A stretch of 64,000 nt of DNA from Liolophura sinensis. Taxonomy: Eukaryota > Mollusca > Polyplacophora > Chitonida > Chitonidae. The notes beneath the pieces were generated by a model. The model was not told the origin of the DNA. It was given only the letters and a program-made list of their open reading frames with translations, and did no database searches. This document shows, one piece after another, positions 12,057-22,525 of this stretch (position 1 is its first letter; every line of letters begins with the position of its first letter). The translations under genes were made by a program, and so were the position numbers. Location of the stretch: positions 16,171,504 through 16,235,503 of the forward strand of contig NC_088298.1 of the NCBI RefSeq assembly GCF_032854445.1. Direction: 5' to 3'.

Positions 12057-12262
12057 GGGGGCCTCCGTGGCTCAGTCGGTTAGCACGTTAGCGCTGCGTA
12101 ATGACCCAGAAGCCTCTCACCAATGCGGTCGCTGTGAGTTCAAGTCCAGCTTATGCTGGCTTCCTCTCCGGTCGTAAGTGGGAAAGTCTGCCAGCAACCT
12201 GTGGATGGTCGTGGGTTTCCCCCGGGTCTGTGCCCGGTTTCCTCCCACCATAATGCTGGCCA
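12057..12262 (+). mobile_element. SINE-A, 3' truncated
   Basis: The head GGGGGCCTCCGTGGCTCAG, box B GAGTTCAAGTCC and the whole body to CCACCATAATGCTGGCC are present. The copy then breaks off into unrelated sequence, so the AGTACGGCGT core and tail are lost. This must be a secondary deletion or rearrangement, because SINE insertion normally keeps the 3' end. Confidence 0.9.
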
Positions 12263-12339
12263 CGATAACCCAAAAATGTGAAAATTTAACACATATTGCA
12301 TGAAATTGGCTAAGCTGGGACAGGCGATTTACAGCCACA

Positions 12340-12560
12340 CCACGACAGAGTAAAAAATTGGCAAATGATCAAAGGTAACCGATGAAAAACGGCCTCTAGT
12401 CCTGTTTACCTCTGCATTTATTCTAATTGTTTGTGAAGATGCTTATAAAGTGGTAACTTATACGCCCTATAGCACAATGGAGCAGGCAGCATTATGTAAC
12501 AAAAACTGCCCCGATGTCAATTGCAATTTACTGAACGTCATTGATCTAGAAACACGATCA
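12340..12560 (+). repeat. R3 dispersed repeat
   Basis: Order: GAGTAAAAAATTGGCAAATG, GTAACCGATGAAAAACGGCC, TTTATTCTAATTGTTTGTG, TTATAAAGTGGTAACTTATA, then GATGTCAATTGCAATTTA. Relatives are at 16080-16260, 17880-18050, 30325-30560 and 32010-32210. The first ~80 bp correspond to the unit of the 35.9-36.9 kb satellite. Confidence 0.75.
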
Positions 12561-12599
12561 ATGTGGTGTTTTGCACAGAACATCAACAAAATTCAGGTA

Positions 12600-13160
12600 C
12601 ACGATGTGAACTAGTATGGATTCACGGCAGATGAAAAGATGGCATTGTCGGCATAAAACCTCTGCCTGATGATGTCTGAAAAAGGGGTGACCCAGTCAAA
12701 ACTTAAATTTGAGCCGAGGAGCCGAGAAACTTGTCTAGAATGTTACTGCTAGGTCGTTGTGGACAACTGCAGCGCACGAGAGTGTAGGCGTTAAATAGAG
12801 GTATTTCACAAAATGTCAACGAGATGCAAACTTAAAGGAAAAACTTTGCAAATCTTATCAGCGTGTGATAAACGAAAAGTCCGTATCCGATCCCGTATAT
12901 GTCAATCTGCGTTCTCAACAAAAAAACAACAACAACAATCGTTTTACCGTGTTCAATTTATCGATTTTTTTATGTGTTAAATTACAGCTTGCAGGAAATT
13001 AGTCGAACCGAGTGTTAAATTAGTTTGAATATTCTGTCAAACTCCGTATCAATTGGGTTTACCCTGGATTTAAGGTCAAGCCTAAGGAGATTCAATGGCT
13101 GTTAAAAGGGGGAATGAGGGTGTTAATCAGTATCGATGAGGTTGTTAGTGGATTAACGTA
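12600..13160 (+). repeat. K block, copy 3
   Basis: It contains AAATTTGAGCCGAGGAGCCG, GGTATTTCACAAAATGTCAA, TCGAACCGAGTGTTAAATTA and GGTCAAGCCTAAGGAGATTC in the same order as the other K copies. Confidence 0.75.
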
Positions 13161-13359
13161 ATGAGGTAAATTACCCCCAGTACGTTATATGAATCGGTAC
13201 ACGCTGAGAGACGGCATCGACTGCACGTGATGAATCCTGCACCACCACTGAAATGAATGTAGATTAATGAATGTATTCGATGAGTTATTGATTGATGGTT
13301 ATTCACTGATTGACACCATGCTAGGTCGCACTAAAAATCCTTCCAATTAAAGCCTTTGG

Positions 13360-13725
13360 GTAAAGTCGTATATGTATCATTTTGCCAATGCCTTAGTTTC
13401 TCCACCTTGTTCATGACTCTTGTGTTTCTTTTTATCTGTTGCGTAATCTTCAATGCCATTCCTTACTCATGTCTTCCCCTTGGTACCCTGTCTATTGTCA
13501 GTCTAACAGGGCACTTGTAATTTTCTGCTAGGATATTCATCGATCGTTCCAGAATAAAACAATTACCGAACAAAAAAAGCTGGAATTGATACGAAAAGAA
13601 AGAGAGATGGAGTAAAAGAAATACAACGGGAAATACAAGTGGCTGTATTATTTATTCTCTTATGTAAATTTGGTAAAACGTTAATTTTTGGCACACTTCA
13701 CAGTCGTATGTTTTCTTTTATGTTT
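13360..13725 (+). repeat. T block, long copy
   Basis: TGCCTTAGTTTCTCC, CTGTCTATTGTCAGTCTAAC, ATCATTCATCGATCGTTCC-like sequence and GAAATACAAGTGGCTGT parallel the copy at 16330-16640. Parts also match 15700-15900 and 15905-16080. Confidence 0.65.
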
Positions 13726-14290
13726 ATATTTTAAGCCAAACCAGCAAGGATCAGTTACATCAATTGAACAAAGGTGCGCCAAGTAGAGGCAAAGGTGATG
13801 TTAATAATTCCCACGTGAAATGAAATATTACCAGAGAAAGTAGGCGAAAATTTCTAATTTTGATGGATTTTTTTCTGTCCTCTGTGTATCATCACAGTAT
13901 ACCCAGATAGAAACTACACGCGTTGTAAAAGTCACCACAGATCGCTTCAGCTTGCAAATTTAGATAATTCCATGTAATTAACTTTGTTACAAACAGTTTC
14001 CTCTGTGCACGAGGTGTTAAAGTACAGTGGATGATATCAGTTCTGTGACACCTTCTGATAGAGTGCGAGGACATTGTAGCCTCTTTTAGAGGTTCCATTT
14101 CGTTTTCAACCGGCCCGGATAGCAGAGCGTCTGTATCAGTACGACTGAAAAATTGTTTAGCACGACGTAAAACCCCAAGCACTCACTCACTCCATTTCGT
14201 TTTCGCAATTGAAATCATAGGTGGTTGGCGTTCTTTCTTGTAGAGAATAGTGAACTTACTCTGAACATCGATGCCATTTACTGGGCAGAT
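13725..14290 (+). repeat. R1 block, copy d, split by a mini SINE-B
   Basis: It matches the other R1 copies (ACCAGCAAGGATCAGTTACA, GATAATTCCATGTAATTAAC, CTGTGCACGAGGTGTTAAAG). It is interrupted at 14108-14190 by an 83-bp SINE-B derivative between perfect 14-bp repeats. Confidence 0.75.
14108..14190 (+). mobile_element. miniature SINE-B, internally deleted
   Basis: About 25 nt of head (CGGCCCGGATAGCAGAGCG) join directly to the SINE-B 3' end (ACTGAAAAATTGTTTAGCAC, then ACGTAAAACCCCAAGCACTC and an ACTC tail). Total length is 83 bp instead of roughly 320-365. Perfect 14-bp flanks TCCATTTCGTTTTC lie at 14094-14107 and 14191-14204, so the deleted form looks to have inserted as a unit. Box B is absent. 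Confidence 0.9.
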
Positions 14291-14899
14291 ATTTAGGTTT
14301 TATTCAAGAGCATTATCAACACACGAGACAACTAATCTTACAGATATCTTATATACCTGAAATGTTCTTATTGGTTGACGGCTGGTATACGAATGTATGT
14401 TTCGACGCATAGCTCATATATGCATTGTGAACTGACCTAACAATTAAGGCATAATTAAGTCAAAAGCATTACTTGGTGTTACCTCACTCTTCCTCTGCGT
14501 ACACTGTAAATCGCCTTTGCTGCTCAGACTGAAGATAATCCTGTCTAAATACATGTATCTCCTGTGACAAGTAATTTCTTAGTTAAAGACCTCTGGGTTT
14601 GAAATATATTGACATCAATTTGGGTGGTATTTTATGGGTACTACATCTGCTTTTAAAGGGTCCCTTGGGCGTAGTCTTTTTACACATCGACGGATCAAAC
14701 TCTGCCATTCTTTAATAGAATATGTAAAAATTTGACTGAGTTTGCCAAATTATCACCATATCTTGACACAGTTTGCACAAAAGAAACTAGAGCATGTGAA
14801 GAGACCAGACTTTTATAATTTGAGAGGGATATGGTGACACACATATAGGTAAAGGGTGTATAACTGACATGTATTTGTGATCAAAAAACAGGCTTTATC

Positions 14900-15370
14900 C
14901 TTGCGAACATGTGCCTATTGATATGGCACCACGGGATGACCTCAGTTAGTTATAAAACTGAACCAAGAATTCTTGCCATACAGGTGATATTCTTTGTCTA
15001 AAATGTTACATCTCGGTCAATGTAGATCGCTATGGTGCATTGAAAAACAAAAACTCTGCTAAACTTGGCAGTGTCCGATAAAAACAATCCTTGAATATCT
15101 GATCACTGAAAGCAGGGGATTCCGCAGATGTCAGGATTCGTTTTCGCGGATGTATCGATGTTTTTGATACACAATGCCTACAGACAACTAATCAACTGAT
15201 GTTAACCATTTCGGTAATCTCTGTGTCAATTAGATTACGCTGGGATTAAGGTCAAGGGTAAAGTGATTTAGTGGCTTTTAAAAGGAACATCCAGGATACT
15301 ATCAGGAGTGCTGGGGTTCTTTGTCATTTTGCATAATCAAGTAAATTATCCTAAAGTCTGAAAATGAAGC
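14900..15370 (+). repeat. K block, copy 4 (most diverged)
   Basis: It contains TGTTACATCTCGGTCAATGT, GGGGATTCCGCAGATGTCAG, a TCGATGTTTTTGAT segment, AAGGTCAAGGGTAAAGTGAT and AAATTATCCTAAAGTCTGAA. These parallel copies 1 to 3 with more substitutions. A fragment at 11570-11670 resembles the end of this copy. Confidence 0.65.
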
Positions 15371-15699
15371 CCCCGGGTTCAGTAGTGATTCTTGCATACA
15401 TGCGGAGTGATACTTTGTATACTAATTTGTGCGTGACGGCGACAGGTCCTTTCTACGTGTTTAATATCAGTGCGATGCGACTTAAATATCCCCAAATTAT
15501 GGACTGATTGAATTCTAATTTTCTTGTAAGTGATAGTAGAATGACACATGTACTGAAGACGAGTCAACATTAAGGCAGCAGGATGGCTTTGACTGAAATG
15601 TGAATAGATGTACTAACTTTTATAATATCCTTTAACGTCAAGATAGATAAATGAAGAAAGCCCTTTTCCACTTGATGATTTGACGTAGAAAATACATGT

Positions 15700-16080
15700 C
15701 CATACGGCTCATTTCGCAAAGGTACTTGTTGCTTCATGCTTTCATTTTTTGTGTTTCCTAACTTTATTTAACATTACTAACATTTCCTTTTGTATTCTGT
15801 CTGTTGCCCATCTAACACGGCACAGCAACTTTAGCCCAGCGATCCACATTTGTCATGTTGTATTTTATTTCTGTTATTGGACTCATCGGTCACAATTATT
15901 CAACTACATGGCCTTTAAGTAGGCGAAAGCCTCTCATTTTGCTGAGGACTTTGTTTCTTCATGTTATTCGAGACATCTGCCTTTGTTTTCTTGTGTTACG
16001 TAACCTTATTTAGCATTTGTTGTATTCCCTGTGGTGTTCTGTCTATTATCCACATCACATGATAATTAAAACGTAGAGCA
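15700..16080 (+). repeat. T block, two adjacent partial copies
   Basis: TTGTTGCTTCATGCTTTCAT at 15728 and TTTGTTTCTTCATGTTATTC at 15950 start two tandem copies. Each runs through TGTTTCCTAAC/TGTTACGTAACC and a TTCTGTCT segment. The following sequence at 16330-16640 is a third, longer copy. Confidence 0.6.
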
Positions 16081-16260
16081 TAGAGCGTAAGACCAGAGCA
16101 ACGTGATATCTGGCAAATTGTCACACGTAACCGGTGAAATAAGGCCACATGTCAATTTAGTTAAGGTTTTATTCTAATTGTTCATGTAAATGCATAAATA
16201 GTGGCAAATTACACGCCCCCTTTACATAACGCAACCACACGATCCCACCCATCGATATTT
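16080..16260 (+). repeat. R3 dispersed repeat
   Basis: GACCAGAGCAACGTGATATC, GTCACACGTAACCGGTGAAA and TTATTCTAATTGTTCATG match the other R3 copies. It joins directly to a T block. Confidence 0.75.
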
Positions 16261-16329
16261 GTAATCTTGTCTTTTTTTGTTATACTGTACATCGATCTTA
16301 CCAGAATTATCTAACTACATGTACATGTA

Positions 16330-16700
16330 TTTTATGTGGACAAAACTCTCTCATTGTGCCAAAGCCCTTGTTTCTTCAAGTTATTCCAGACAATGCCTTT
16401 TTTGTCTGATGCATAATTATATTTACTATGCCTTTTATTCTCCGTAATACTCCATCTGTTTGTCAATGTAATGTAACGTCGCTATCCTTGCTAAACAACG
16501 AGGTTTCCTCTTGTAATTTTTATTACGGCATATATCGATCATTCAAGATTCATCCAACGGTCCAGCTTTATGGGCTGGAATTGAAACAGAGAAAAAACGA
16601 TAAAAAATTGGAAGTAGAAGTGGCTGTTATACTTTCCATTATTTTACTTAGTGTAGATGAGAAACAATTTTTTATTGGCTGGAAAAAGGAGAATGCATAA
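16330..16700 (+). repeat. T block, long copy with a 90-codon open frame
   Basis: The block parallels 13360-13725 (CCCTTGTTTCTTCAAGTTAT, ATATCGATCATTCAAGATTC, GCTGGAATTGAAACAG, GAAGTGGCTGT). An open frame at 16428-16700 lies inside it. The frame is not kept in the paralogous copy, so it is not called a gene. Confidence 0.6.
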
Positions 16701-16912
16701 TAATTCTTACCTCGCCACATGATTTTTGACAGAAAAAAAAGATTAAAGGGCATGTACTTGAATGATGCCATTAGGCGTGTAGCCCATATTTTCGATTGTC
16801 CTAAATTCTAGAGGGGAACTGATGTTCTACATCACTGAATCTTTATCCAGTGGATTATATTAGAATGTGGCTCACAAACAGGCCAAGGGTGGGTAATGCA
16901 GTAGAACAGTAT

Positions 16913-17147
16913 GTTAAGCGTAATGACCCAGGAGTCTCTCACCAATGCGGTCGCTGTGAGTTCAAGTCCAGCTCATGCTGGCTTCCCCTCCTGCCGAACG
17001 TGGAAAGGTCTTTCAGCAACCTGCGGATGTTTGTGCTTTTCCCCCGGGCTCTGCCTGGTTTCCACCCACCATAATGCTGGCCGCCGTCGTATAAGTGAAA
17101 TATTCTTGAGTACGGCGTAAAACACCAATCAAATAAATAGATAAATA
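16913..17147 (+). mobile_element. SINE-A, head degraded
   Basis: Recognisable from TTAAGCGTAATGACCCAGGA through box B (GAGTTCAAGTCC), the body, CCACCATAATGCTGGCCGCC and AGTACGGCGTAAAACACC to an (AAAT)n tail. The first ~30 nt including box A are replaced or diverged. No target-site duplication was seen. Confidence 0.9.
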
Positions 17148-17763
17148 TTTTAAACTAAAACGAAATCGACCCTGAGATGCTGATATGTACTTTGTAGTGG
17201 TTTTGGTATCTGTGCCAGTAAAGCTTGCAAGTACGACTTTGTGCAAATACGAATTTGAACTTTGATATGGAATTCATGCCTGGAATATTAACTGTCTGCC
17301 CGACATCATTGAAAACTGATGACCCGCTTCTCTCTTGCGTGTTACTTGCTTTATTTCCTATTTGTATGATTTCTTACATACCTTTGTCTTTGGGAGCTAG
17401 TGTTAAACGTTGTTTTGGAAATGGATCTCGGACTCGGAACGCCCTTTACGGACTACGAATGGTATAAGAATGTCGGACATGACGCTTATATTTAACCGAT
17501 GGTCTCCTGCATATGGCGTGTGTTAGATCCTGTGTGTTATGTGACGATTTCAATCAACGTCCCAAGTTATTATTGCAAAGTGTGTCAAGGTTATCCCATT
17601 AAAGTTTCTTAAGTTATACGATGAATGTAATTCTCTTGTAAATAAATATGGACAGAACTTCCGGGCTCTCTGGAATCTCTAATTCCGCCTAACCTGGGAC
17701 TACGAGCTATATATTCATGGCGTTGACTTGGAACGCCACATAAGATATATATAAACAGCTGTA

Positions 17764-17840
17764 ATTTATTTATTCATTTGATTGGTGTTTTACGCCTTAC
17801 TCGAGAATATTTCACTTATAAAACTCCGGCCAGCATTACA
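17764..17840 (-). mobile_element. SINE-A fragment, 3' end only
   Basis: It holds only the last ~75 nt: tail, GGTGTTTTACGCCTTACTCG, GAATATTTCACTTATA and CCGGCCAGCATTA. It abuts an R3 copy. Confidence 0.8.
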
Positions 17841-17879
17841 GAGCAAAATACTCTCTGTCATTTAAGTCTGTTAAATTAA

Positions 17880-18068
17880 TAATGAGTTACAGTAAAGTGA
17901 GTAAATCGAGACCAGCGACATGATATCTAGTAAATGGTCACACGTAAACTCTGGCAAAACATAGCTTCTTGTCAATTTACCTCACTTTGTATTTCATTCT
18001 ATCTGTTCGTGTAAATTCTAAAACAGTAGCGAATTTTACCCCCCCCCCCCCCCACCCCCACCCCCACA
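17880..18068 (+). repeat. R3 copy ending in a poly-C tract
   Basis: ATCGAGACCAGCGACATGAT, GGTCACACGTAAACTCTGGC and CATTCTATCTGTTCGTGTAA match R3. Where the other copies have ACGCCC, this copy expands into a C-rich run at about 18040-18068. This suggests the homopolymer grew from the short C cluster of R3. Confidence 0.7.
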
Positions 18069-18184
18069 ACCACCAAAGCACCATGTGTGTGAATCTTCAT
18101 TTTGCGGTCAACATATGGCCTAACGGCTAGTCGCACGCTTCCGTAGTCTGGTTCATTTTGCTGCTGAAGTCCAAAATAACGCCT

Positions 18185-18360
18185 TATAATGCAGTTCTAT
18201 ATAACATGTCATGTTGCAGTCCTATATAACGTCTTAACGTGCAGTCCTATATAAAATCACATGTTGCAGTCCTATGTAACATCTCATGTTGTAGTCCTGT
18301 ATCACGTCTCATGTTACAGTCCTGCAAAAAATCACACGTTGTAGTCCAGCAATACTTCAC
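18185..18360 (+). repeat. S block: ~27-bp tandem repeat, copy 2
   Basis: About six units of the type ATGTTGCAGTCCTATATAAC are present, diverging at each end. It is paralogous to 6400-6555. Confidence 0.8.
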
Positions 18361-18422
18361 AGGTTACGTGAGACTTGCCAACTATCACACTGCCGTCGCT
18401 GCCCTGGTTTTGCTCTCTACCC
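18356..18422 (-). repeat. R3 fragment
   Basis: CACAGGTTACGTGAGACTTG, CACACTGCCGTCGCTGCCCT and GGTTTTGCTCTCTACC are the reverse complement of the first part of R3. The segment is very like one unit of the 81-bp satellite. Confidence 0.7.
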
Positions 18423-18714
18423 TGTTGATTTTTTATACATATGGTCTTATGCTACAAATGAAAACTCTGTTCATTGCACAGCATTATTCGAACACAACCG
18501 ACACTCTCTGCGTGGTTTAATTACACACATCATGACAGAGGTTGAGATCAGTCAACATTCTAAAATTGCATGGTAACTGGAGACTTGGTTGTAAAGCAAT
18601 GTGACTGTAATTTTCAATGTTTTTTGTTCGACAGTTACCCCCGTAGGAAGCACAAAGGCGAGATCTATTTAACGTCCAGCCGATCACGCTTTTAGATGTG
18701 ATATGCTGAATAAT

Positions 18715-19160
18715 TATGACGCAGGACCGGATGATGATTGGAATCAGAAACCGTCAAACACTATCTCAGGTTTGCAGCTCTGATAGAATTCACTGTCATG
18801 TTTATCTCTCTTTTCTTTTTGAGGTGCGCCAGTCACGATGAGTTACAAAAACACAGACATTGCAGAGAAAAAGGACATATTAATAGTTCTCATCTACAGT
18901 AGAATATTACCCGAAGACATAGGAGAAAATTATTATATTTTTTCTGATATTGACGCAGTTAAGGCAGTCGTATATATAATCACAGGTTACAGAAATAGAA
19001 AATCCACGTATTGAAAAACAAACAGGTGGATAATTTCGTGTAATTTACTCTTGTTACAGCTATTTTATTAGTTTACGGCTTCTGGGGATGGAGTGTGACA
19101 AGTACATCGACAACAGTTTCTGTGGCTCTGTTCTGATACTCTTACAACCCAAACTGTCTG
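18715..19160 (+). repeat. R1 block, copy e
   Basis: It follows S copy 2 and a TGCGTGGTTTAATTA segment, as R1 copy a follows S copy 1. Landmarks are CGCCAGTCACGATGAGTTAC, ATCACAGGTTACAGAAATAG and TTACGGCTTCTGGGGATGGA. Confidence 0.7.
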
Positions 19161-19251
19161 TATTATAAAGAGATGGCTTGTCCGAAATACACAGTTTAGC
19201 CGCACAAAAAAGTAACCAAAACCAGCAGATTTTATTTTTCAACAATTTATT

Positions 19252-19349
19252 AGGTTTAACAAGAACAGATAACAAGACTTACACAAATACTAAAGTACTT
19301 AAGTTTAACAAGAAAGGATAGCAATATCTATACAAATACTTAAGTACTT
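19252..19349. repeat. 49-bp tandem duplication
   Basis: Two units each start A.GTTTAACAAGAA and end in a CTTAAGTACTT-like palindromic element (19252-19300 and 19301-19349). Confidence 0.75.
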
Positions 19350-19364
19350 ACATGTACAACGGTG

Positions 19365-19940
19365 TCAAGTCCAAACGGACGCATATATTCCACAATGCTG
19401 AAAACCATACAGGCATAAATGCACAGAGGCAATATTCATAAGAGGGAAAATCCACAGTATAACTGAGTGTATGACGAAATATACACAAAATTCAACAGAC
19501 AGGGTCCGTGTACTAATAAGCACTGTGTACACAAGAGCACAAATTAAATATACAAGTTCAGACTGAACAAGTGCACTGTGGAGATATGATATAACAAAAC
19601 CAGAGGCTATAAAGACACCAAAATTCAGCACAAAAGGCCTACTAAAGTTACACACAGCGAAAGCATCCAAAACTCTCAATAATTCTCCCTTCTCCCCGTT
19701 TGACCTGCTTTCATAGGTCTTATATAGACTGGTGGGATTTGCTAGAATAAGAAAATTCTTGAACACTTGTTGTAAACAAACAAGCCCCGAACTGAGCGTA
19801 TTCTGGAACTTTCTACGGCAGAAGCAGACAGCAGGCCCTGAACTCCGCATATGTAAACAGTGGCAAGCTAAATTTAGAAGCTGACGGCAGTTGTTCACAT
19901 AACAATACATTGTGAGGGCATTAATAGAAGACCAGCCCAC
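19365..19940 (-). CDS. 191-codon open frame, doubtful
   Basis: This is the longest non-repetitive open frame in the window. The predicted product is rich in hydrophobic residues and cysteine, with stretches such as YLICALVYTVLISTRTLS and YFVIHSVILWIF that could span a membrane. I recognise no family. A frame of this length is not surprising by chance in 64 kb read six ways. No paralogue, splice site or promoter supports it. It lies between a 49-bp duplication and a SINE-A, in a repeat-rich setting. Confidence 0.15.
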   Translation of the reverse strand: MGWSSINALTMYCYVNNCRQLLNLACHCLHMRSSGPAVCFCRRKFQNTLSSGLVCLQQVFKNFLILANPTSLYKTYESRSNGEKGELLRVLDAFAVCNFSRPFVLNFGVFIASGFVISYLHSALVQSELVYLICALVYTVLISTRTLSVEFCVYFVIHSVILWIFPLMNIASVHLCLYGFQHCGIYASVWT

Positions 19941-19955
19941 AGAGAGTACATGTGT

Positions 19956-20222
19956 GCATTTTATTTTCTTGATTAGTCTTTTACACCGTAATTCAAGAAT
20001 ATTTCACTTAGACGACGGCGGACAGCATTTAGGTGCAAGGAAACCAGGCAGAGCACAGGAGATACCCACGACCAACCGCAGGTTGTTGCCAGACCTTCCC
20101 ATGTACGTCTTGAGAGGAAGCCAGCATAAGCTGGACTTGAACTGACAGCGACTGCATTGGTGGGTGCGGGAGGCTTCTGGGTCATTACGCCATGCTGGGG
20201 TGTTATCCCACTCGGCCAGGAT
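19956..20222 (-). mobile_element. SINE-A with divergent head
   Basis: The tail-side motifs (GATTAGTCTTTTACACCGTA, AAGAATATTTCACTTAGACG), body and box B (AGTTCAAGTCCAGCTTATGC on the minus strand) fit SINE-A. The head reads TGGCCGAGTGGGATAACACC, clearly different from TGGCTCAGTTGGTTAGCGCG, as in the copies at 10390 and 31558. Confidence 0.85.
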
Positions 20223-21309
20223 GTCACCGCTTGCAACCAGACAGGAAATTGTCCCACTCCCGTGAACCAGTAAGGTGTTTTTATTTTTCTGCAGACAAAC
20301 AAGTAAACTTATTCCTGGTGAGGGTGTAATAAAATGCTATCATGCCATACTCCTGATGATGGCATAATAAAATCCTCAAAAATTGAGTTAAAACGAAGCT
20401 TTCGTTTTTTGGTGTTACACTACTTGTGTATTACGGGAAAATGTGATTACGTGAACCAAAATCCTTCCCACATAGTTGGTGTCTACTTTGGGAGTAGTAA
20501 GTGAGAAGTATCGCGTTAATTCACGTAATGATATTTTTAAAAATCGAAAAGAAAGAAATGAGATAATCTGGATGTTCAGAGGAATTCTGCATCCACCATA
20601 ATATTTCATGCATTATGATGTATTGTCTGCGTTGGTCCAGTGCTAACATACGTTCCTTGAAAACGTTGTATTGACTGCCATAACGAGTTCGATTCCTGTT
20701 AATGTATACTTTCTTCATACTGTGTTTAACAAAACGTGTTAATGGAGAGGGGTAGATGAATTTAAACTACATGAGGATTTTTGTTTTGTATTTCTTCATG
20801 TATTGTCAACTTATTTGTTAGATAAGTTTCAATATGTGGTAAATCTATCCAGAATATGTACAGTATTCTTCCAATGAAAGCTCAACGCCATTTACTTCCG
20901 CTAACAGCATATCGTACTATTACACAGGAAAGAGGGCATCTGTTTTCGGTTTAACATCGTAATAAATGTCTATTAAAGATACCGTCATATATTGATTTTA
21001 CGGTATAATTTTACGGTATAATAACTAAGTAACATTGTGCTCACATGATAAATGTCATTGATCTGATTGGTAAATATGCCTAATACCAGAAGTCCTCGCG
21101 GAGGGCTTGGTTTTGTTTAAAAGCGGAAGGCGCGGTGAAAATGACCGCTATCAGCCACAAAAGATAACACAGTTACCCTTGGGCACGCCGTTTTTACAAA
21201 TCCCAAAATCAAAATCAAGTTATGGCATGAAAGAAGATAGGAAAAGTATCAGTAGAAAGATGACAACAGATTAACTTTTCACAGGACAAATAAGATAACA
21301 CTAAAGTAT

Positions 21310-21451
21310 GCAGCAACCGGATGGTTGTTGGTTTCCTCTGGGCCCTGCCCGGTTTCCTCCCACCTGAATACTGGCAGCCGTCGTATAAGTGAAATATTCT
21401 TGAGTACGGCGTAAAACACCAATCAGATAAATAAATAAATAAATAAATAAA
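21310..21451 (+). mobile_element. SINE-A, 5' truncated
   Basis: It begins at CAGCAACCGGATGG and runs through CCCGGTTTCCTCCCACC and AGTACGGCGTAAAACACC to a long (AAAT)n tail. The 3' end is intact, as expected for incomplete reverse transcription. The flanks AAAGTATG/AAACTATG hint weakly at a duplication. Confidence 0.85.
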
Positions 21452-21488
21452 CTATGACAATCATGGCACTTAAATTAAGGAGCGCGGT

Positions 21489-21579
21489 CTCCCGGTTTCC
21501 TCCGCCTATAGTACTGAACTCGGTCGTATAAATGAAATATTCTTGTGTACGGCTTAAAACGGTATGAAATAAATAAATT
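21489..21579 (+). mobile_element. SINE-A fragment, 3' end
   Basis: CTCCCGGTTTCCTCC, GGTCGTATAAATGAAATATT and GTACGGCTTAAAACGG, then AAATAAATAAATT. It lies 40 bp after the previous fragment but is more diverged, so it is a separate insertion. Confidence 0.8.
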
Positions 21580-22423
21580 CATGCTGAGTGTATTTTAGGC
21601 TACTTGTGGAGTTTTATTTGTCATTTTTGTTTTGAGGCTACTGTTTTCTTTTTGTCAAACTTAGTTTGCCATGCAGAATCTTGTTGGGAACAAAAGGCAA
21701 TGTTTTGCGGGTAAATATAGTAGAATGACGGCTATTTTTAAAATTAACGAGGAATGTACTTAAGGTTATCTGTGGAGTTATATTCGTCACTTGTGTTTTC
21801 AGGTTATTATTTGTTTTTTTTTCCCTCAACTTTGCATAAAATACAGGATCTTGTTAGCAACAAAAAGACATAACGTTTTTGTTTAATTGTCTGGATGGGT
21901 GCATAATATTTTATTATCTGATGTCAGAAAATTTTCCCTTAAAGTAATGAAATGTAGATGAGGTAATTAACTGCAATTTTATAAATTGAAGGGAAGACAC
22001 ATTAATAATTGTGTAGTGGCGAAATTAAGTAACTTTAAACACAGAAATAATTCTCGACACAAATATTTTTGTTGCAAAAAGACATGAGCTCCTCCTAGCT
22101 CTCTCTCTTTCTTTCCCTGTTCCCCTCTCCCCCGCTCTCCTCTGTTCCAAAGCAAAATGAACGCACAAAGAGTTCGGACAGATTATTGAAGCCAGGTTAC
22201 CTGGTTATATTGAGTTTAGCTAGCTGTTGCCAGTATCTTATCAAACGTTAGTCGTTTACGCCGGGCACCCCCCCTCCCCACCCTCCAAACCACACCCGGT
22301 CAAGGCATAATGATCAATTCCCGATTATGACAATAAGCTGCAATCAAACAAGTACATAAAACGCAATGCTTAAGTTCCCTTTGAAATTAGTCACTATTTA
22401 TTCTCTTTGTTGCTCTGTGTTTT

Positions 22424-22525
22424 ACTTGGGACGAGTTGTTCCATAGTTGGGACGAGCTGTTCCATAGTTGGGACTGGTTGGGACGAGTTGTTCCATAGTT
22501 GGGACGAGCTGTTCGATAGTTGGAC
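22424..22525. repeat. 21-bp minisatellite
   Basis: About four and a half units of GTTGGGACGAG.TGTTCCATA, with one partial unit (GTTGGGACTG) inserted. An 83-codon open frame on the minus strand is a by-product of the period being divisible by 3. Confidence 0.85.

Noticed and set aside
16428-16700. 90-codon plus-strand frame with a charged C-terminus
   Set aside because: It lies in a T block, and the frame is not kept in the paralogous copy at 13360-13725.
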